Below, piece by piece: positions 17,142 through 26,007 of a stretch of 64,000 nucleotides of DNA (the stretch's first letter is position 1; each line of letters begins with the position of its first letter). The notes below the pieces were generated by a model. It worked only from the letters and a program-made list of their open reading frames with translations. It was not told the origin of the DNA and did not search any database. The stretch is from an uncultured Oscillospiraceae bacterium (lineage in GTDB: Bacteria; Bacillota; Clostridia; Oscillospirales; Oscillospiraceae), in NCBI GenBank assembly GCA_910585815.1, contig CAJUFJ010000006.1, positions 1 through 64,000 of the forward strand, in the 5' to 3' direction. The position numbers and the translations under genes were made by a program.

Positions 17142-18045
17142 TCAGGCTGCTCTGTATTGAGTAAAAACCTCTATCGGTGTATGGACGCCCAGGCGACGCT
17201 GGAGGCGGTTGAAATTGTAGTAGGTAATATACTCCCGGATCATCCGGCCCAGCTGCTCCCGGCTGGTGAATTTCCTGCCATAGTACCGCTCCCTCTTGAG
17301 GATGTCCCAGAAGCCCTCCATAGGCCCGTTGTCAATACATTTGCCCACCCGGGACATGCTCTGTGTCATCCCGGCTGCGGCCAGCTTGTCGTGGAACACC
17401 CTGGTCGTATATTGAAAGCCCCTGTCGCTGTAGAACAAGGGATGGGTGTCCGGGTTGGTGGCCAGGGCCTGATCCAGCGTCTCATGGACCAGGGCGCTGT
17501 CGTTGGTGTCCCGGAGGACAAAGGAGACGATTCGCCGGTCACAAAGGTCCAGGATGGCGCTGAGGTAGAGCTTATGCATGCTTGGACCCACATAATATTT
17601 GAACTCCGTCACATCCGTCAGCCACTTTTCATTGGGCTTTTCTGCGTAGAACTGGCGGTTCAGCACATTTTACGCCAGACGCTGTGGATCTGAGGCCAGC
17701 CGGGCATATTTGATGGTGGAGCGGACATCCAGACTGCGGCAGATGCGAAGCGCTCGCTTGTCGTTTATTGGCGCACCGTAATAACGCGCCAGACCGTCCT
17801 GGATACACCGGTAACCCTTATCCGGGGTCTTAGCGTGAATCTTCTTCACCAGTCCGGCCAGCCGCCTGTTTTCCACCGTGCGGATGCCGGCTCTGCCGGA
17901 ACACCACTGGTAATATCCCGCACGGGAGATATGCATCGCATGGCACACCTCTATCGCGGGATACTTCTGTTCCTCCTCCGTAGCATGGTGAACTGCCTCA
18001 TACTGTCGCTCTTGACGAAACTGTCTCAGTGATCCCCCTCTCCAG
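17142..18045 (-). pseudogene. IS3 orfB transposase with in-frame stop
   Basis: OrfB frame: an HTH_21 part (VCHAMHISRAGYYQW, DKGYRCIQDGLARYYG) and an integrase core with all three acidic residues in context (WLTDVTEFKYY, LFYSDRGFQYT, GPMEGFWDILKRERYYG). At 17670 the frame is interrupted by TAA between QRLA and NVLNRQF, where a Gln codon would fit. No other lesion was seen. The upstream part lies in the -1 frame relative to orfA, as usual for programmed frameshifting in IS3. Confidence 0.8.
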
Positions 18046-18050
18046 CTCTT

Positions 18051-18344
18051 TCACTTTTTTAACAGGTCCAGCTCCATCTTCAATAGATAGTTTTCACGTT
18101 CTAGGCGGACGTTTTCGATCCGCAGTGCCTCTTCCGGTGTCCGGGGGCTCTGGTTTGCAAGACGTTTCCCTCGCCGGTCCTCCAGTCCCGCTGCGCCCAT
18201 CTCCTGATATCGCTTTACCCAGTTCCGTACCACCTGAGTCGTTGTGCCGTATCTTTCTGAGAGTTCAGAATAGCTTTTTCTGTTCTCCTGGTGTTCTCTG
18301 ACCGCCTGGACTCGCTCCTCCAGGGTGTGCTTCCGCTTCATCAT
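18051..18344 (-). CDS. IS3 orfA, helix-turn-helix protein
   Basis: From ATG 18344 about 97 residues: a homeodomain-like HTH_29/HTH_28 region (TLEERVQAVREHQENRKSYS, ELSERYGTTTQVVRNWVKRY) and a C-terminal leucine zipper (RIENVRLERENYLLKMELDLL). It binds IS ends in the family. The frame is intact. Confidence 0.8.
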   Translation of the reverse strand: MMKRKHTLEERVQAVREHQENRKSYSELSERYGTTTQVVRNWVKRYQEMGAAGLEDRRGKRLANQSPRTPEEALRIENVRLERENYLLKMELDLLKK

Positions 18345-18363
18345 AGATATCCATTCTGTCTCT

Positions 18364-18891
18364 TCAGAGGTAGACCACCCGGTTCTCCCTGTAATATTCG
18401 CAGCCCCGCTCTGCAATGGCACTGCTGGCCTTCATCCCGCTGAGATCGTCCAGCGGAAACCCCTGGTCGTCGCTGCCGGACACATAGATATCCTCCTCTT
18501 TGTCAGGGGCCTTGAACCAGGTGATAATTTTCTCGTATGGGATTGTTTTCGGGTCGAAGGCCACCAGATGGGAGCCGACTATATGCAGCTCGCCGGTGAT
18601 ATGGGTATCTGCCACTGCGATTACCCGTTTGTAATCGGACAGTTTGATTCTGAAGCTGTGGCTTACGGCGGTCACATGCCCCCGCAGGCCCTCCAGCTTG
18701 CCGTCTACATAGACGATATCCCCCACCTGGAGGTCGAACTGGTCGTTGTAGTAGGATAGAGTCATGTTCCGCTTGGGGAAATAGACCTGCACCAGAGATT
18801 TTTTGGGCGGTGAACTTGGTTTGGCGGCAGACTGGGCAGTACGGACGGAATCCTCCTGTGTTTCAGCCCAAAACCCGATTTTATGTTTCAT
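18364..18891 (-). pseudogene. SWIM zinc-finger-type protein cut off by the IS3 element
   Basis: The 175-residue frame has YYNDQFDLQVGDIVYVDGKL, RIKLSDYKRVIAVADTH and IAERGCEYYRENRVVYL, then a stop that lies in the IS end. By recollection, clostridial relatives continue with a SWIM zinc finger (CxCx(n)CxH), which is absent here. The start ATG 18891 follows AGGAGG. Its missing tail is not found on the far side of the IS, so flanking DNA was lost as well. Confidence 0.6.
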
Positions 18892-18995
18892 AAAGCTCCT
18901 CCTTTTTACACAGTGGCCCTAAGCTTTGCTGACAGTATACAAAAAGAGATGTCCAATAAAACTCCCTTTTGTTTAAACGCAAGCCAACCGCATAA

Positions 18996-19027
18996 AACCG
19001 CCCTGTGCCAGGCGGCGCAGGGCGGTT
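18996..19027 (-). terminator. Intrinsic terminator after the isochorismatase gene
   Basis: AACCGCCCTG and CAGGGCGGTT (19027-19018 and 19005-18996 on the minus strand) form a 10-bp perfect stem followed by TTTTAT. Confidence 0.7.
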
Positions 19028-19030
19028 GAT

Positions 19031-19555
19031 TTACGGCAGAATTTCGATTTGACACATCTTCATTACATGCAGTGCGGCCCGGTGGTTTTGCGGCGTGGTG
19101 CCGGCGCAGCCGGAGGCAATCACCCGGATCGGCGTTTCAGGGAGAAACGCCTTGAGGAGCAGCGCATTGGAGATGATGCAGATATCGGTGCAGAGGCCCA
19201 CAATTGTAACCTCCAGCTCATCCGTTTTGGCCAGCGCCGCCACCTTTTCCGCCAGCTTTTTGGAGGCAAAGGTGGATTTGCCCATAATCGTCGCGCCGTT
19301 CAGGGCCGCCGTGATTCTGGGGTGGAGGTTGCAGCCCAGAGTCCCCTTGATGCAGTGGGGGACAGGCAGCTTCCGACCCTCCTGCGTCTCCAGATAGTCC
19401 TTGCCGTGGGTATCCCGCGTGGCGATGATGTCCTCCAGAGGGTATTTATAGATCATCTGGACAACCTTATCAATAATCCCTTCGGCCTCCAGGGTGCCGA
19501 GGGAGCCGTCAATAAAGTCGTTCTGCATATCAATGACCAACAGAATTTTCCGCAT
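19031..19555 (-). CDS. Isochorismatase/nicotinamidase-family cysteine hydrolase
   Basis: The 174-residue protein carries the family triad in context: Asp in LLVIDMQNDFIDG (D10), Lys in IMGKSTFASKKL, and the nucleophilic Cys in VGLCTDICIISNALLLKA. The cis-peptide region before the Cys is also typical. It could be a nicotinamidase (PncA, nicotinamide to nicotinate), but small isochorismatase-like hydrolases vary in substrate. ATG 19555 follows AAAGGAGATGG. This is the first intact core-like gene to the right of the mobile region. Confidence 0.8.
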   Translation of the reverse strand: MRKILLVIDMQNDFIDGSLGTLEAEGIIDKVVQMIYKYPLEDIIATRDTHGKDYLETQEGRKLPVPHCIKGTLGCNLHPRITAALNGATIMGKSTFASKKLAEKVAALAKTDELEVTIVGLCTDICIISNALLLKAFLPETPIRVIASGCAGTTPQNHRAALHVMKMCQIEILP

Positions 19556-19746
19556 TTTTCCATCTCCTTTTCGTTCTTCGTCTCAATGAGCCGCTGTCCC
19601 GCCCTGCTCCGGGCGGGCAGATATTTTTTACAGTATATCAGATTCCTTCAGAATTACAACTATATTTTTCCCTATTTAGCGCCACAAACACATAAAAGGA
19701 AAATCGGCAGGGAGGGCAAGACATCCCCAACGGCAGCGGGCCGAAC

Positions 19747-21336
19747 CTACTGCGTGGCCACCGCCTCGGCCACCCGGATGCCGTCCACGGCGGCGGAGAC
19801 GATGCCTCCGGCGTAGCCCGCCCCCTCGCCGCAGGGGTAGAGGCCCCGGAGGGCCGACTGAAAGCCCGCGTCCCGCAGGATGCGCACCGGCGAGGAGGAC
19901 CGGGTCTCCACCCCGGTGAGTACGCCATCCGGGCTGGCAAAGCCGTGGAGCTTCCGGTCCAGCAGGGGGAGGGACTGGGCCAGGGCCTCCCCTACATAGC
20001 CGGGCAGGCAGGGGGAGAGGTCGGTCCACGCCACCCCGGGCCGGTAGGTGGGGGCCACCGCCCCCGGGCCCTCCGAGGGGCGGCCCCGCAGGAAGTCCTC
20101 CACCCGCTGGGCAGGAGCCCGGAAATTTCCGCCCCCCAGGCGGAAGGCGGCCGCCTCCCACTGCTCCTGAAAGCGGACGCCGGCGAGCACATCCTCCCCG
20201 GGGAAGTCCTCTGGGCCCACCCCCACCAGCAGACCGCCGTTGATGTTCTCCCCGTCCCGGGCGCGGTGGCTCATCCCGTTGGTGACCACGCCCCCCTGCC
20301 GGGAGGAGGCCGCCACCACCTGCCCCCCGGGACAGACGCAGAAGGTGAAGACCGACCGGCCACCGGGCAGGTGGCAGGCCAGCTTGTAGTCGGAGGGGGG
20401 CAGCTGCGTCCAGGCGGGGCCGTACTGGCTCAGGCTGATGTCCCGCTGCCGGTGCTCCAGCCGCACGCCGACGGCAAAGCCCTTTCGTTCCATGGGCACT
20501 CCGGCCTCCCGGAGCATGGCGAAGGTGTCCCGGGCGGAGTGGCCCGGGGCCAGAATCAGAGCGTTGGCCGCCAGAAGGTAGCTTTCCCCCTGGGGCCCCT
20601 CCACCTCCACGCCGGCCAGACAGCCGCCGCTCACCGTCAGGCCGGTGAGCTTATGGCCAAAGCGGATATCACAGCCCAGAGCGGCCAGTTCCCTCCGGAT
20701 AGCCTTCACCACCTCCCGGAGCACGTCGGTGCCCACATGGGGCCTGTGGGAGTATTTCACGTCGGCGGGGGCTCCCGCCTCCACCAGGGCGTCCAGCACG
20801 GCGGAGATACGTGCGTCGTGGGTACCGGTGGTCAGCTTGCCATCGGAGAAGGCCCCCGCGCCCCCCTCGCCGAACTGGACGTTGGACGCCTCGTCCAGAA
20901 CGCCGGTGGACCAGAAGTCCCCCACGTCCAGGGTGCGCCTGTCAATGTCCCGGCCCCGCTCCAGAATGACACAGGGCAGGCCGTTCCGGGCCAGAAACAG
21001 GGCGGCAAACAGCCCCGCCGGGCCCATCCCCACCACCACCGGGGGGAGGGCGGACCTCCGGGTCACCGCCGGGAAGGCATAGGGGGTCCGCTCCACCAGG
21101 GTGACGCGGCCCCTGGGGGCTGTCCGCAGCAGCGCCGCCTCGCCGGGCATGGACACCTCCACCGTGTATACATAGTGGACATCCCGCTTATTCCGGGCGT
21201 CGATGGACTGCCGGACGATCTCCAGCTCTCCCAGCGCCCCGGGGCGCACCCCCAGCACCCGGGCCGCCCGCCCCCGCAGCTGCTCCATGCCGCCCCCGAC
21301 GGGCAGCGGCAGATTTCCAATCCGAAGCACGCGCAT
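19747..21336 (-). CDS. FAD-dependent dehydrogenase (COG2509-like)
   Basis: The protein of about 529 residues has an N-terminal ~85-residue domain (QLRGRAARVLGVRPGALGEL) and then an FAD-binding Rossmann fold VVGMGPAGLFAALFLARNG with LERG. Later come KLTTGTHD, PHVGTDVLREVVKAIRREL and a C-terminal GEGAGYAGGIVSAAVDGIR. This is the layout of the uncharacterised COG2509 FAD dehydrogenases common in anaerobes. AGGAGGG directly touches ATG 21336, so the in-frame GTG at 21330 may be the true start. The reaction is unknown. Confidence 0.8.
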   Translation of the reverse strand: MRVLRIGNLPLPVGGGMEQLRGRAARVLGVRPGALGELEIVRQSIDARNKRDVHYVYTVEVSMPGEAALLRTAPRGRVTLVERTPYAFPAVTRRSALPPVVVGMGPAGLFAALFLARNGLPCVILERGRDIDRRTLDVGDFWSTGVLDEASNVQFGEGGAGAFSDGKLTTGTHDARISAVLDALVEAGAPADVKYSHRPHVGTDVLREVVKAIRRELAALGCDIRFGHKLTGLTVSGGCLAGVEVEGPQGESYLLAANALILAPGHSARDTFAMLREAGVPMERKGFAVGVRLEHRQRDISLSQYGPAWTQLPPSDYKLACHLPGGRSVFTFCVCPGGQVVAASSRQGGVVTNGMSHRARDGENINGGLLVGVGPEDFPGEDVLAGVRFQEQWEAAAFRLGGGNFRAPAQRVEDFLRGRPSEGPGAVAPTYRPGVAWTDLSPCLPGYVGEALAQSLPLLDRKLHGFASPDGVLTGVETRSSSPVRILRDAGFQSALRGLYPCGEGAGYAGGIVSAAVDGIRVAEAVATQ

Positions 21337-21467
21337 CCCTCCTGTTTTTTCCTTATTGTACCATAGAAAGGCCCTCACTGGAAGCTTTTCGACAAAATTC
21401 GTCAATTTAGAACAATTTAGGCTTGTGCTTGGCCCTGTTATCCTCCATATTTTTTATCAGGGAGAAT

Positions 21468-21489
21468 TTTCCACCAATTCCGGTGGAAA
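21468..21489. repeat. 8-bp inverted repeat upstream of the integrase
   Basis: TTTCCACC and GGTGGAAA (21468-21475, 21482-21489) with a 6-bp centre lie 37 bp before the integrase start. It could be a binding site or the core-type site of the integrase. Confidence 0.5.
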
Positions 21490-21525
21490 CCTACCCTTAG
21501 ATAAAAAAATTTGGAGGTAATCACT

Positions 21526-22656
21526 ATGGCGAGAAAGACTGTGGAGCGTAACATTTCTTACGACGACGTCCGCAAGATCTATTACGTGAGCATGGACCTG
21601 GGCAAGGACAAGGAGGGCAAGCGGGTCAAGCGGTATCAGACCTACCGCACCCTCTACGCCGCCCGGATGGGGCTGCGGAATTTCCTCACCCACCGGGAGG
21701 AGGAGCTGCGCACCCCCAAGCACGACCTGACCCTGGCCGACTGGCTGGAGAGCTGGATGGAAAACATCGTCCGGCCCACCCGGGCGGAGACCACGGTCTA
21801 CGGCTATCAGAAGATCATCAACAACCACGTCCTCCCCGCCCTGGGGCACATCCCCCTGCTGAAGCTCACCCCCATGGACATCCAGCAGTACTACATTCAG
21901 GTCCAGCAGACCGCCAATCTGTCCGGCAACACCCTGCGGCGGCACCATGACCTGCTGTCCTCCTCCCTGCGCTCGGCGGTACGGCAGGACAAGCTGCTGG
22001 TCTCCCCCATGGACCGGGTGGAGCCCCCCCGGGCCAAGCAGAAGGAGGCCTCCTACTACCGGCCGGAGGAGCTGAAGCAGCTGTATGCCCTGCTGGAGGG
22101 CCACCCCCTGGAGCTGTGTGTCAAGCTGGCGGGCAGCCTGGGGATGCGCCGGGAGGAAATCTGCGGCCTGAAATGGGACTGCATCGACTACCAGCGCCAG
22201 CTGCTCTATATCCGGGAGGCCCGCACCGCCTTCGGGGCTACCATCGTCCAGAAGGAGACCAAGACCCGTTCCTCGGTGCGCACCCTGTTTTTGCCCGACG
22301 ACGTGGCCCGGCTGCTCCAGCTGGAACAGGCGCGGCAGGAGGCCTGGCTGCGGGATGGCAAGCTGAAGGAGCCCAGCCAGTTCGTGGTGCTGGACCACAA
22401 GGGCTACCCCTACTCCCCCAACGCCCTGTCCCTGGCCTTCACCCGGTTTGTGCGGAAAAACGACCTGCCCCGGGTCACCCTCCACGGCCTGCGCCACTCC
22501 TTCGCCACCGTGGCCTCCTTCCAGGGGGTGCCTCTGTTCGACATCGGCAAGGCCCTGGGCCACGCCACCCCAGCCACCACCGGTAAAATCTACACCCACC
22601 TGGTGGACCACACTCATGAGGAGACCCTTATGAAGGTGTCGGACGCGCTAAAGTAA
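21526..22656 (+). CDS. Tyrosine recombinase / phage-type integrase
   Basis: The 376-residue protein starts at ATG 21526 with GGAGG 8 bases upstream. It has an N-terminal AP2-like arm region, a SAM-like core-binding domain (LADWLESWMENIVRPTRAET) and the catalytic domain with the expected residues: Arg in GMRREEICGLKW, HGLRHSFAT (HxxR), the later His in LGHATPATTGKIY and the nucleophilic Tyr of KIYTHLVD. Everything needed for strand exchange is present. There is no excisionase, phage or conjugation gene beside it, so it is an orphan whose substrate is unknown. A terminator follows at once. Confidence 0.88.
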   Translation: MARKTVERNISYDDVRKIYYVSMDLGKDKEGKRVKRYQTYRTLYAARMGLRNFLTHREEELRTPKHDLTLADWLESWMENIVRPTRAETTVYGYQKIINNHVLPALGHIPLLKLTPMDIQQYYIQVQQTANLSGNTLRRHHDLLSSSLRSAVRQDKLLVSPMDRVEPPRAKQKEASYYRPEELKQLYALLEGHPLELCVKLAGSLGMRREEICGLKWDCIDYQRQLLYIREARTAFGATIVQKETKTRSSVRTLFLPDDVARLLQLEQARQEAWLRDGKLKEPSQFVVLDHKGYPYSPNALSLAFTRFVRKNDLPRVTLHGLRHSFATVASFQGVPLFDIGKALGHATPATTGKIYTHLVDHTHEETLMKVSDALK

Positions 22657-22665
22657 AGCAGTAGA

Positions 22666-22691
22666 GGGCGGCCTCCGTGCCGCCCCTTTTT
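22666..22691 (+). terminator. Intrinsic terminator of the integrase gene
   Basis: GGGCGGC and GCCGCCC (22666-22672, 22679-22685) form a 7-bp stem with a 6-nt loop, followed by CTTTTT. Confidence 0.8.
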
Positions 22692-22771
22692 CTGCGTTCC
22701 CTATGTGGGGCACAGACGCCTTTCCAACACTTGAAGCCTGCGCTTGTTTCATAAATTTAGGAAAGCTGCCG

Positions 22772-22884
22772 CATGTAGGGCAAGGGCTCTGCCCTTGCCT
22801 TACCTCGTTTCCGCCTTTGCCTCATTACGATGCCGTTTTATCCCCGTAAGGGGATAGGCAGGGGTAGAACCCCTGCCCTACATG
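22772..22884. repeat. Two-hairpin repeat, TGTAGGG family copy 1
   Basis: The ends CATGTAGGGC and GCCCTACATG are a perfect 10-bp inverted repeat about 110 bp apart. Each end folds on its own (GGCAAGGGC/GCCCTTGCC; GGCAGGGGT/ACCCCTGCC), with a third stem TATCCCC/GGGGATA between. It fills most of the 370-bp gene-free stretch 22657-23026, in which no gene is seen. Confidence 0.75.
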
Positions 22885-23026
22885 ACGTACCGTCCGGTAT
22901 TTCTGAGGCCTTCGGATTTATGAGACGGGCGTAACTTGAAGCCAGTTACCTATTGCGGAACCCGGGCAAACGTAGTATGATGTACCAGACAACAACTCGC
23001 CCCTCCAGGCGAAAGGAGAGATCATT

Positions 23027-24340
23027 ATGTGGTTTGACGAGGCAGTCATTTATCAAATCTACCCCCTGGGCCTGTGCGGCGCGCCGGCGGACAACGACGG
23101 CAGCACCCAGCCCCGCATCCTGCGTCTGCTGGACTGGGTGGACCATATCAAAAAGACAGGTGCGAATACCGTCCTGCTCAACCCGGTGTTCGACAGCGAC
23201 CGCCACGGCTACGACACCCGGGACTACTTCCACACGGACCCCCGCCTGGGCGCCGACGACGACCTGGCCAAGGTCTGCCAAGCCTTCCACGACGCCGGCA
23301 TCCGGGTAATGCTGGACGGAGTCTTTAACCACGTGGGCCGGGGCTTCTGGGCCTTCAAGGACGTGCAGGAGAAACGCTGGGACAGCCCTTACAAGGACTG
23401 GTTCCACATCAATTTCGACGGCAACACCAACTATAACGACGGCTTCTGGTACGAGGGCTGGGAGGGCCACAACGAGCTGGTGAAGCTGAACCTGTTCAAC
23501 CCGGCGGTGGTCCAGCACCAGTTCGACGCCATCCGCTCCTGGGTGGACCGCTTCGGCATCGACGGCCTGCGGCTGGACGTGGCCTACTGCCTGCCCCCGG
23601 AGTACCTCAAGCAGCTGCGCGCCTTCACCAACTCCCTCAAGCCTGACTTTGCCCTCATGGGCGAGACCCTCCACGGGGACTACAACCGCTGGATGGCCGA
23701 CGACATGTGCCACTCGGTGACTAACTACGAATGCTACAAGGGGCTGTGGTCCGCCTTCAACTCCATGAACATGTTCGAGATCGGCCACTCCCTGGCCCGG
23801 CAGTTCGGCCCGGAGCAGTGGACCCTGTACAAGGGCAAACACCTGCTGTCCTTCCTGGACAACCACGACGTCAACCGCATCGCCTCCCAGCTCACCAACC
23901 CCGACCACCTGGTCCCCGCCTGGGCCATGGCCTTCGGGATGCCCGGGGTGCCCGCCGTTTACTACGGCAGCGAGTGGGGGATGAAGGGGGCCAAGGGCCA
24001 CGGCAGCGACGCGGAACTCCGCCCCGCTCTGGAAAAGCCGGAGTGGAACGACCTTACCACCTGGATTTCCCAGCTGGCCGAGGCCAAGAAGGGAAGTAAG
24101 GCCCTGTGCTACGGGGCCTACCGCAATGTGGTGCTCACCAACAAGCAGATCATTTTTGAGCGGGACTGCGACGGCGAGCGGGTGCTGGTGGCCATCAACG
24201 CCGATTCCTCCCCCTACACCGCCCACTTCGACGCCGGCTGCGGCCTGGCGGTGGACCTGATTTCCGGGGAACAGCACGACTTCGGCGGCGGCTCCGAGCT
24301 GCCCCCCTACAGCGCCTTCTTCTGGAAATGTGAGCGGTGA
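23027..24340 (+). CDS. Alpha-amylase family glycoside hydrolase (GH13)
   Basis: The 437-residue protein has the GH13 barrel: GVFNHVGRG (region I), GIDGLRLDVAYC with nucleophile D184, LMGETLHG with acid/base E213, and FLDNHDVNR with D281. A short C-terminal beta domain follows. There is no signal peptide, so it should act in the cytoplasm on maltodextrins or cyclodextrin-type substrates. The exact specificity is open. ATG 23027 has AAAGGAGAG upstream. The next gene overlaps its stop. Confidence 0.88.
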   Translation: MWFDEAVIYQIYPLGLCGAPADNDGSTQPRILRLLDWVDHIKKTGANTVLLNPVFDSDRHGYDTRDYFHTDPRLGADDDLAKVCQAFHDAGIRVMLDGVFNHVGRGFWAFKDVQEKRWDSPYKDWFHINFDGNTNYNDGFWYEGWEGHNELVKLNLFNPAVVQHQFDAIRSWVDRFGIDGLRLDVAYCLPPEYLKQLRAFTNSLKPDFALMGETLHGDYNRWMADDMCHSVTNYECYKGLWSAFNSMNMFEIGHSLARQFGPEQWTLYKGKHLLSFLDNHDVNRIASQLTNPDHLVPAWAMAFGMPGVPAVYYGSEWGMKGAKGHGSDAELRPALEKPEWNDLTTWISQLAEAKKGSKALCYGAYRNVVLTNKQIIFERDCDGERVLVAINADSSPYTAHFDAGCGLAVDLISGEQHDFGGGSELPPYSAFFWKCER

Positions 24341-25671
24341 CGGCTATGAAGGACTATACGCTGACCCCGCTGGAGCGGGAGGTCTTTGCCGAAATGGCCC
24401 GGCTCAACAACACCGAGCCGGAGATAATCTACAAAACCTCTACCCACAGCGACAGGCGGTATATTTTCCACTACTTTGGCTACAAAACCCGTCCGCCCCT
24501 GACGGACATCTCCCCCCTGGCCAGGCTTCGGGAGCTGGACGAGGTGACCCTTTACGACTGCCAGGTGAGGGACATCTCCCCCCTGGCGGAGCTCACTGGC
24601 TTACGGCACCTTACCATCAGCGGCGGGCCGGAATTTCTCCCCTGCGACCTGACGCCGCTGAAAGAATTGCAGACCCTGAGCCTTCACACCACACCCCGCT
24701 GCAATATGCCAAAGCTGCCCGGCAAACTGTCCTCCCTCTCTGTGACCGAGATCGACGATCTGGAGTGTCTGCGGGGCATGGAGTCCCTTGAGTGGCTCAA
24801 TCTCGATAACAACCCAGGTCTCAGCGACCTGTCCCCCCTGGCGGCGTGTCCCAATTTGACAGAGCTGTCCGTCGTGGATACCGCCGTCTCCGACCTGTCC
24901 CCTCTGGCGGGGCACCCCAGCCTGAAGGAGCTCACGTTAAGCAGCACCAAGGTGACCGACGTGTCCCCGCTGGCAACCATCCCCACCCTGGAGATGATCT
25001 GGCTGTACGGCACGGCGGTGGAGGACGTGTCCTGTCTGGCCGCCCTGCCCAGGCTGAACGACCTAAACCTGCGCAAAACCCAGGTGGTGGACCTGTCCGC
25101 ATTCAAAGGCCGGGAGCACATCCTGGGCATCGAGCGGAAGAAGCTGGGGCTGAAAAAGGCGGGCAAGTCCGCCGAGGAGATCAAGACCGCCATAGAGGAG
25201 GTCCGGGCGCGGCTGGAGAAGCTGGGGATTACCCCCCGGCCGCCCCTGAAGCGGACAGACATCACCGCCTTTCAGGAGAAAACCGGCGTGAAGCTGCCCA
25301 AGGAATACACGGCCTTCCTCACGAAGATCGGGGACGGCTTCCAGGTAAAGTTCGACGCCTTCCTCTACAAGTTCCCGCCCCTGTCGGAGGTGCTTTACGA
25401 CCCGGAGGGGATCAAAAAGCGGTTCTCCCACCGGGAGGCCTGGGTCTGGGAGGACGACGACTCCGCCACCGGCAGGAAAATTGCCGCCGCCACCACCAAC
25501 GGGCAGATTGAGCTGGTGGACCGGGGCTGCGGCCAGTCCTTCCGGCTTATCGTCTGCGGCGGGGCCAAGGGCGAGGTGTGGGACATGGCCGACGTGGGCA
25601 TCGCCCCCTATGGCAACGGCCTGGACTTTCTGGACTGGCTCAAGGACTTTTTGGATGGAAAAGCAGTTTGA
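24337..25671 (+). CDS. Leucine-rich repeat protein with C-terminal SMI1/KNR4 domain
   Basis: The protein of about 444 residues has, after a short N-terminal helix, some ten leucine-rich repeats of about 22 residues (DISPLAELTGLRHLTIS, DLSPLAACPNLTELSVVDTA, DVSPLATIPTLEMIWLYGTA), residues ~50-265. The C-terminal part has a SMI1/KNR4 fold (ITAFQEKTGVKLPKEYTAFL, then TKIGDGF). No signal peptide. SMI1 domains are frequent in toxin-immunity proteins; the LRRs are a protein-binding surface. GTG 24337 overlaps the amylase stop by 4 bp; ATG 24346 is an alternative. Function unknown. Confidence 0.8.
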   Translation: MTAMKDYTLTPLEREVFAEMARLNNTEPEIIYKTSTHSDRRYIFHYFGYKTRPPLTDISPLARLRELDEVTLYDCQVRDISPLAELTGLRHLTISGGPEFLPCDLTPLKELQTLSLHTTPRCNMPKLPGKLSSLSVTEIDDLECLRGMESLEWLNLDNNPGLSDLSPLAACPNLTELSVVDTAVSDLSPLAGHPSLKELTLSSTKVTDVSPLATIPTLEMIWLYGTAVEDVSCLAALPRLNDLNLRKTQVVDLSAFKGREHILGIERKKLGLKKAGKSAEEIKTAIEEVRARLEKLGITPRPPLKRTDITAFQEKTGVKLPKEYTAFLTKIGDGFQVKFDAFLYKFPPLSEVLYDPEGIKKRFSHREAWVWEDDDSATGRKIAAATTNGQIELVDRGCGQSFRLIVCGGAKGEVWDMADVGIAPYGNGLDFLDWLKDFLDGKAV

Positions 25672-25681
25672 AGGCACAAAC

Positions 25682-25705
25682 AGGCCCCGCCGATTGGCGG
25701 GGCCT
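25682..25705 (+). terminator. Hairpin after the LRR-SMI1 gene
   Basis: AGGCCCCGCC and GGCGGGGCCT form a perfect 10-bp stem with a 4-nt loop 10 bp after the stop. There is no U tract, so it may be an RNA 3' stabiliser rather than a true terminator. Confidence 0.5.
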
Positions 25706-25718
25706 CAGACTGTCAAAA

Positions 25719-25856
25719 AAGCCCCCTCTCAGAGGGGGGTGGCACGGCGGAGCCGTGACGGGGGGAGTTTTAAAGCAAAAAAGTGATATTAATTCGTTGT
25801 TTTACTCCCTCAGTCACCGCCTTCGGCGGCGACAGCTCCCTCAAAGAGGGAGCCTT
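25719..25856 (-). repeat. Two-hairpin repeat, GGCTCCCTC family copy A (inverted)
   Basis: Read on the minus strand it begins GGCTCCCTCTTTGAGGGAGC, continues through GCCGCCGAAGGCGG and GACTGAGGGAGT, then an AT-rich middle of about 35 bp, then CGTCACGGCTCCGCCGTGCC and CCCCTCTGAGAGGGGGC. Copies B and C (27889, 53742) have the same modules with different centres. It lies in a 335-bp gene-free stretch. Confidence 0.85.
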
Positions 25857-25888
25857 AGAGAACGGGAGAGCGTTTTTCGACAAGCTGT

Positions 25889-25916
25889 TATCCCCCGGCT
25901 GTTATGCCGGGGGATA
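25889..25916 (+). terminator. Strong hairpin ahead of the resolvase
   Basis: TATCCCCCGGC and GCCGGGGGATA form an 11-bp perfect stem with a 6-nt loop, followed by TTTC. It separates the repeat from the resolvase promoter region. Confidence 0.6.
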
Positions 25917-26007
25917 TTTCGATTTTATAGATTTTTCTATACAAGCCCCACAGTTTTCGCTAAAATAAACTGATATTCCACAAATTTTTCTTAGGAGGAA
26001 AACAGGA

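Larger units (their letters stand above)
17096..18366 (-). mobile_element. IS3-family insertion sequence, decayed
   Basis: The 1.27-kb unit contains orfA and orfB in IS3 order on the minus strand. Its ends look related: one begins TGAACTGCTCC and contains AGTAGACAG, the other begins TGAAGAGACAG. The right end supplies the stop codon of a truncated host gene (18364-18891). OrfB has an in-frame stop, so the copy is not autonomous as it stands. Confidence 0.7.

Noticed and set aside
21457..22617. 386-codon minus-strand frame
   Set aside because: Antisense shadow of the tyrosine integrase.
22946..24277. 443-codon minus-strand frame
   Set aside because: Antisense shadow of the amylase gene.
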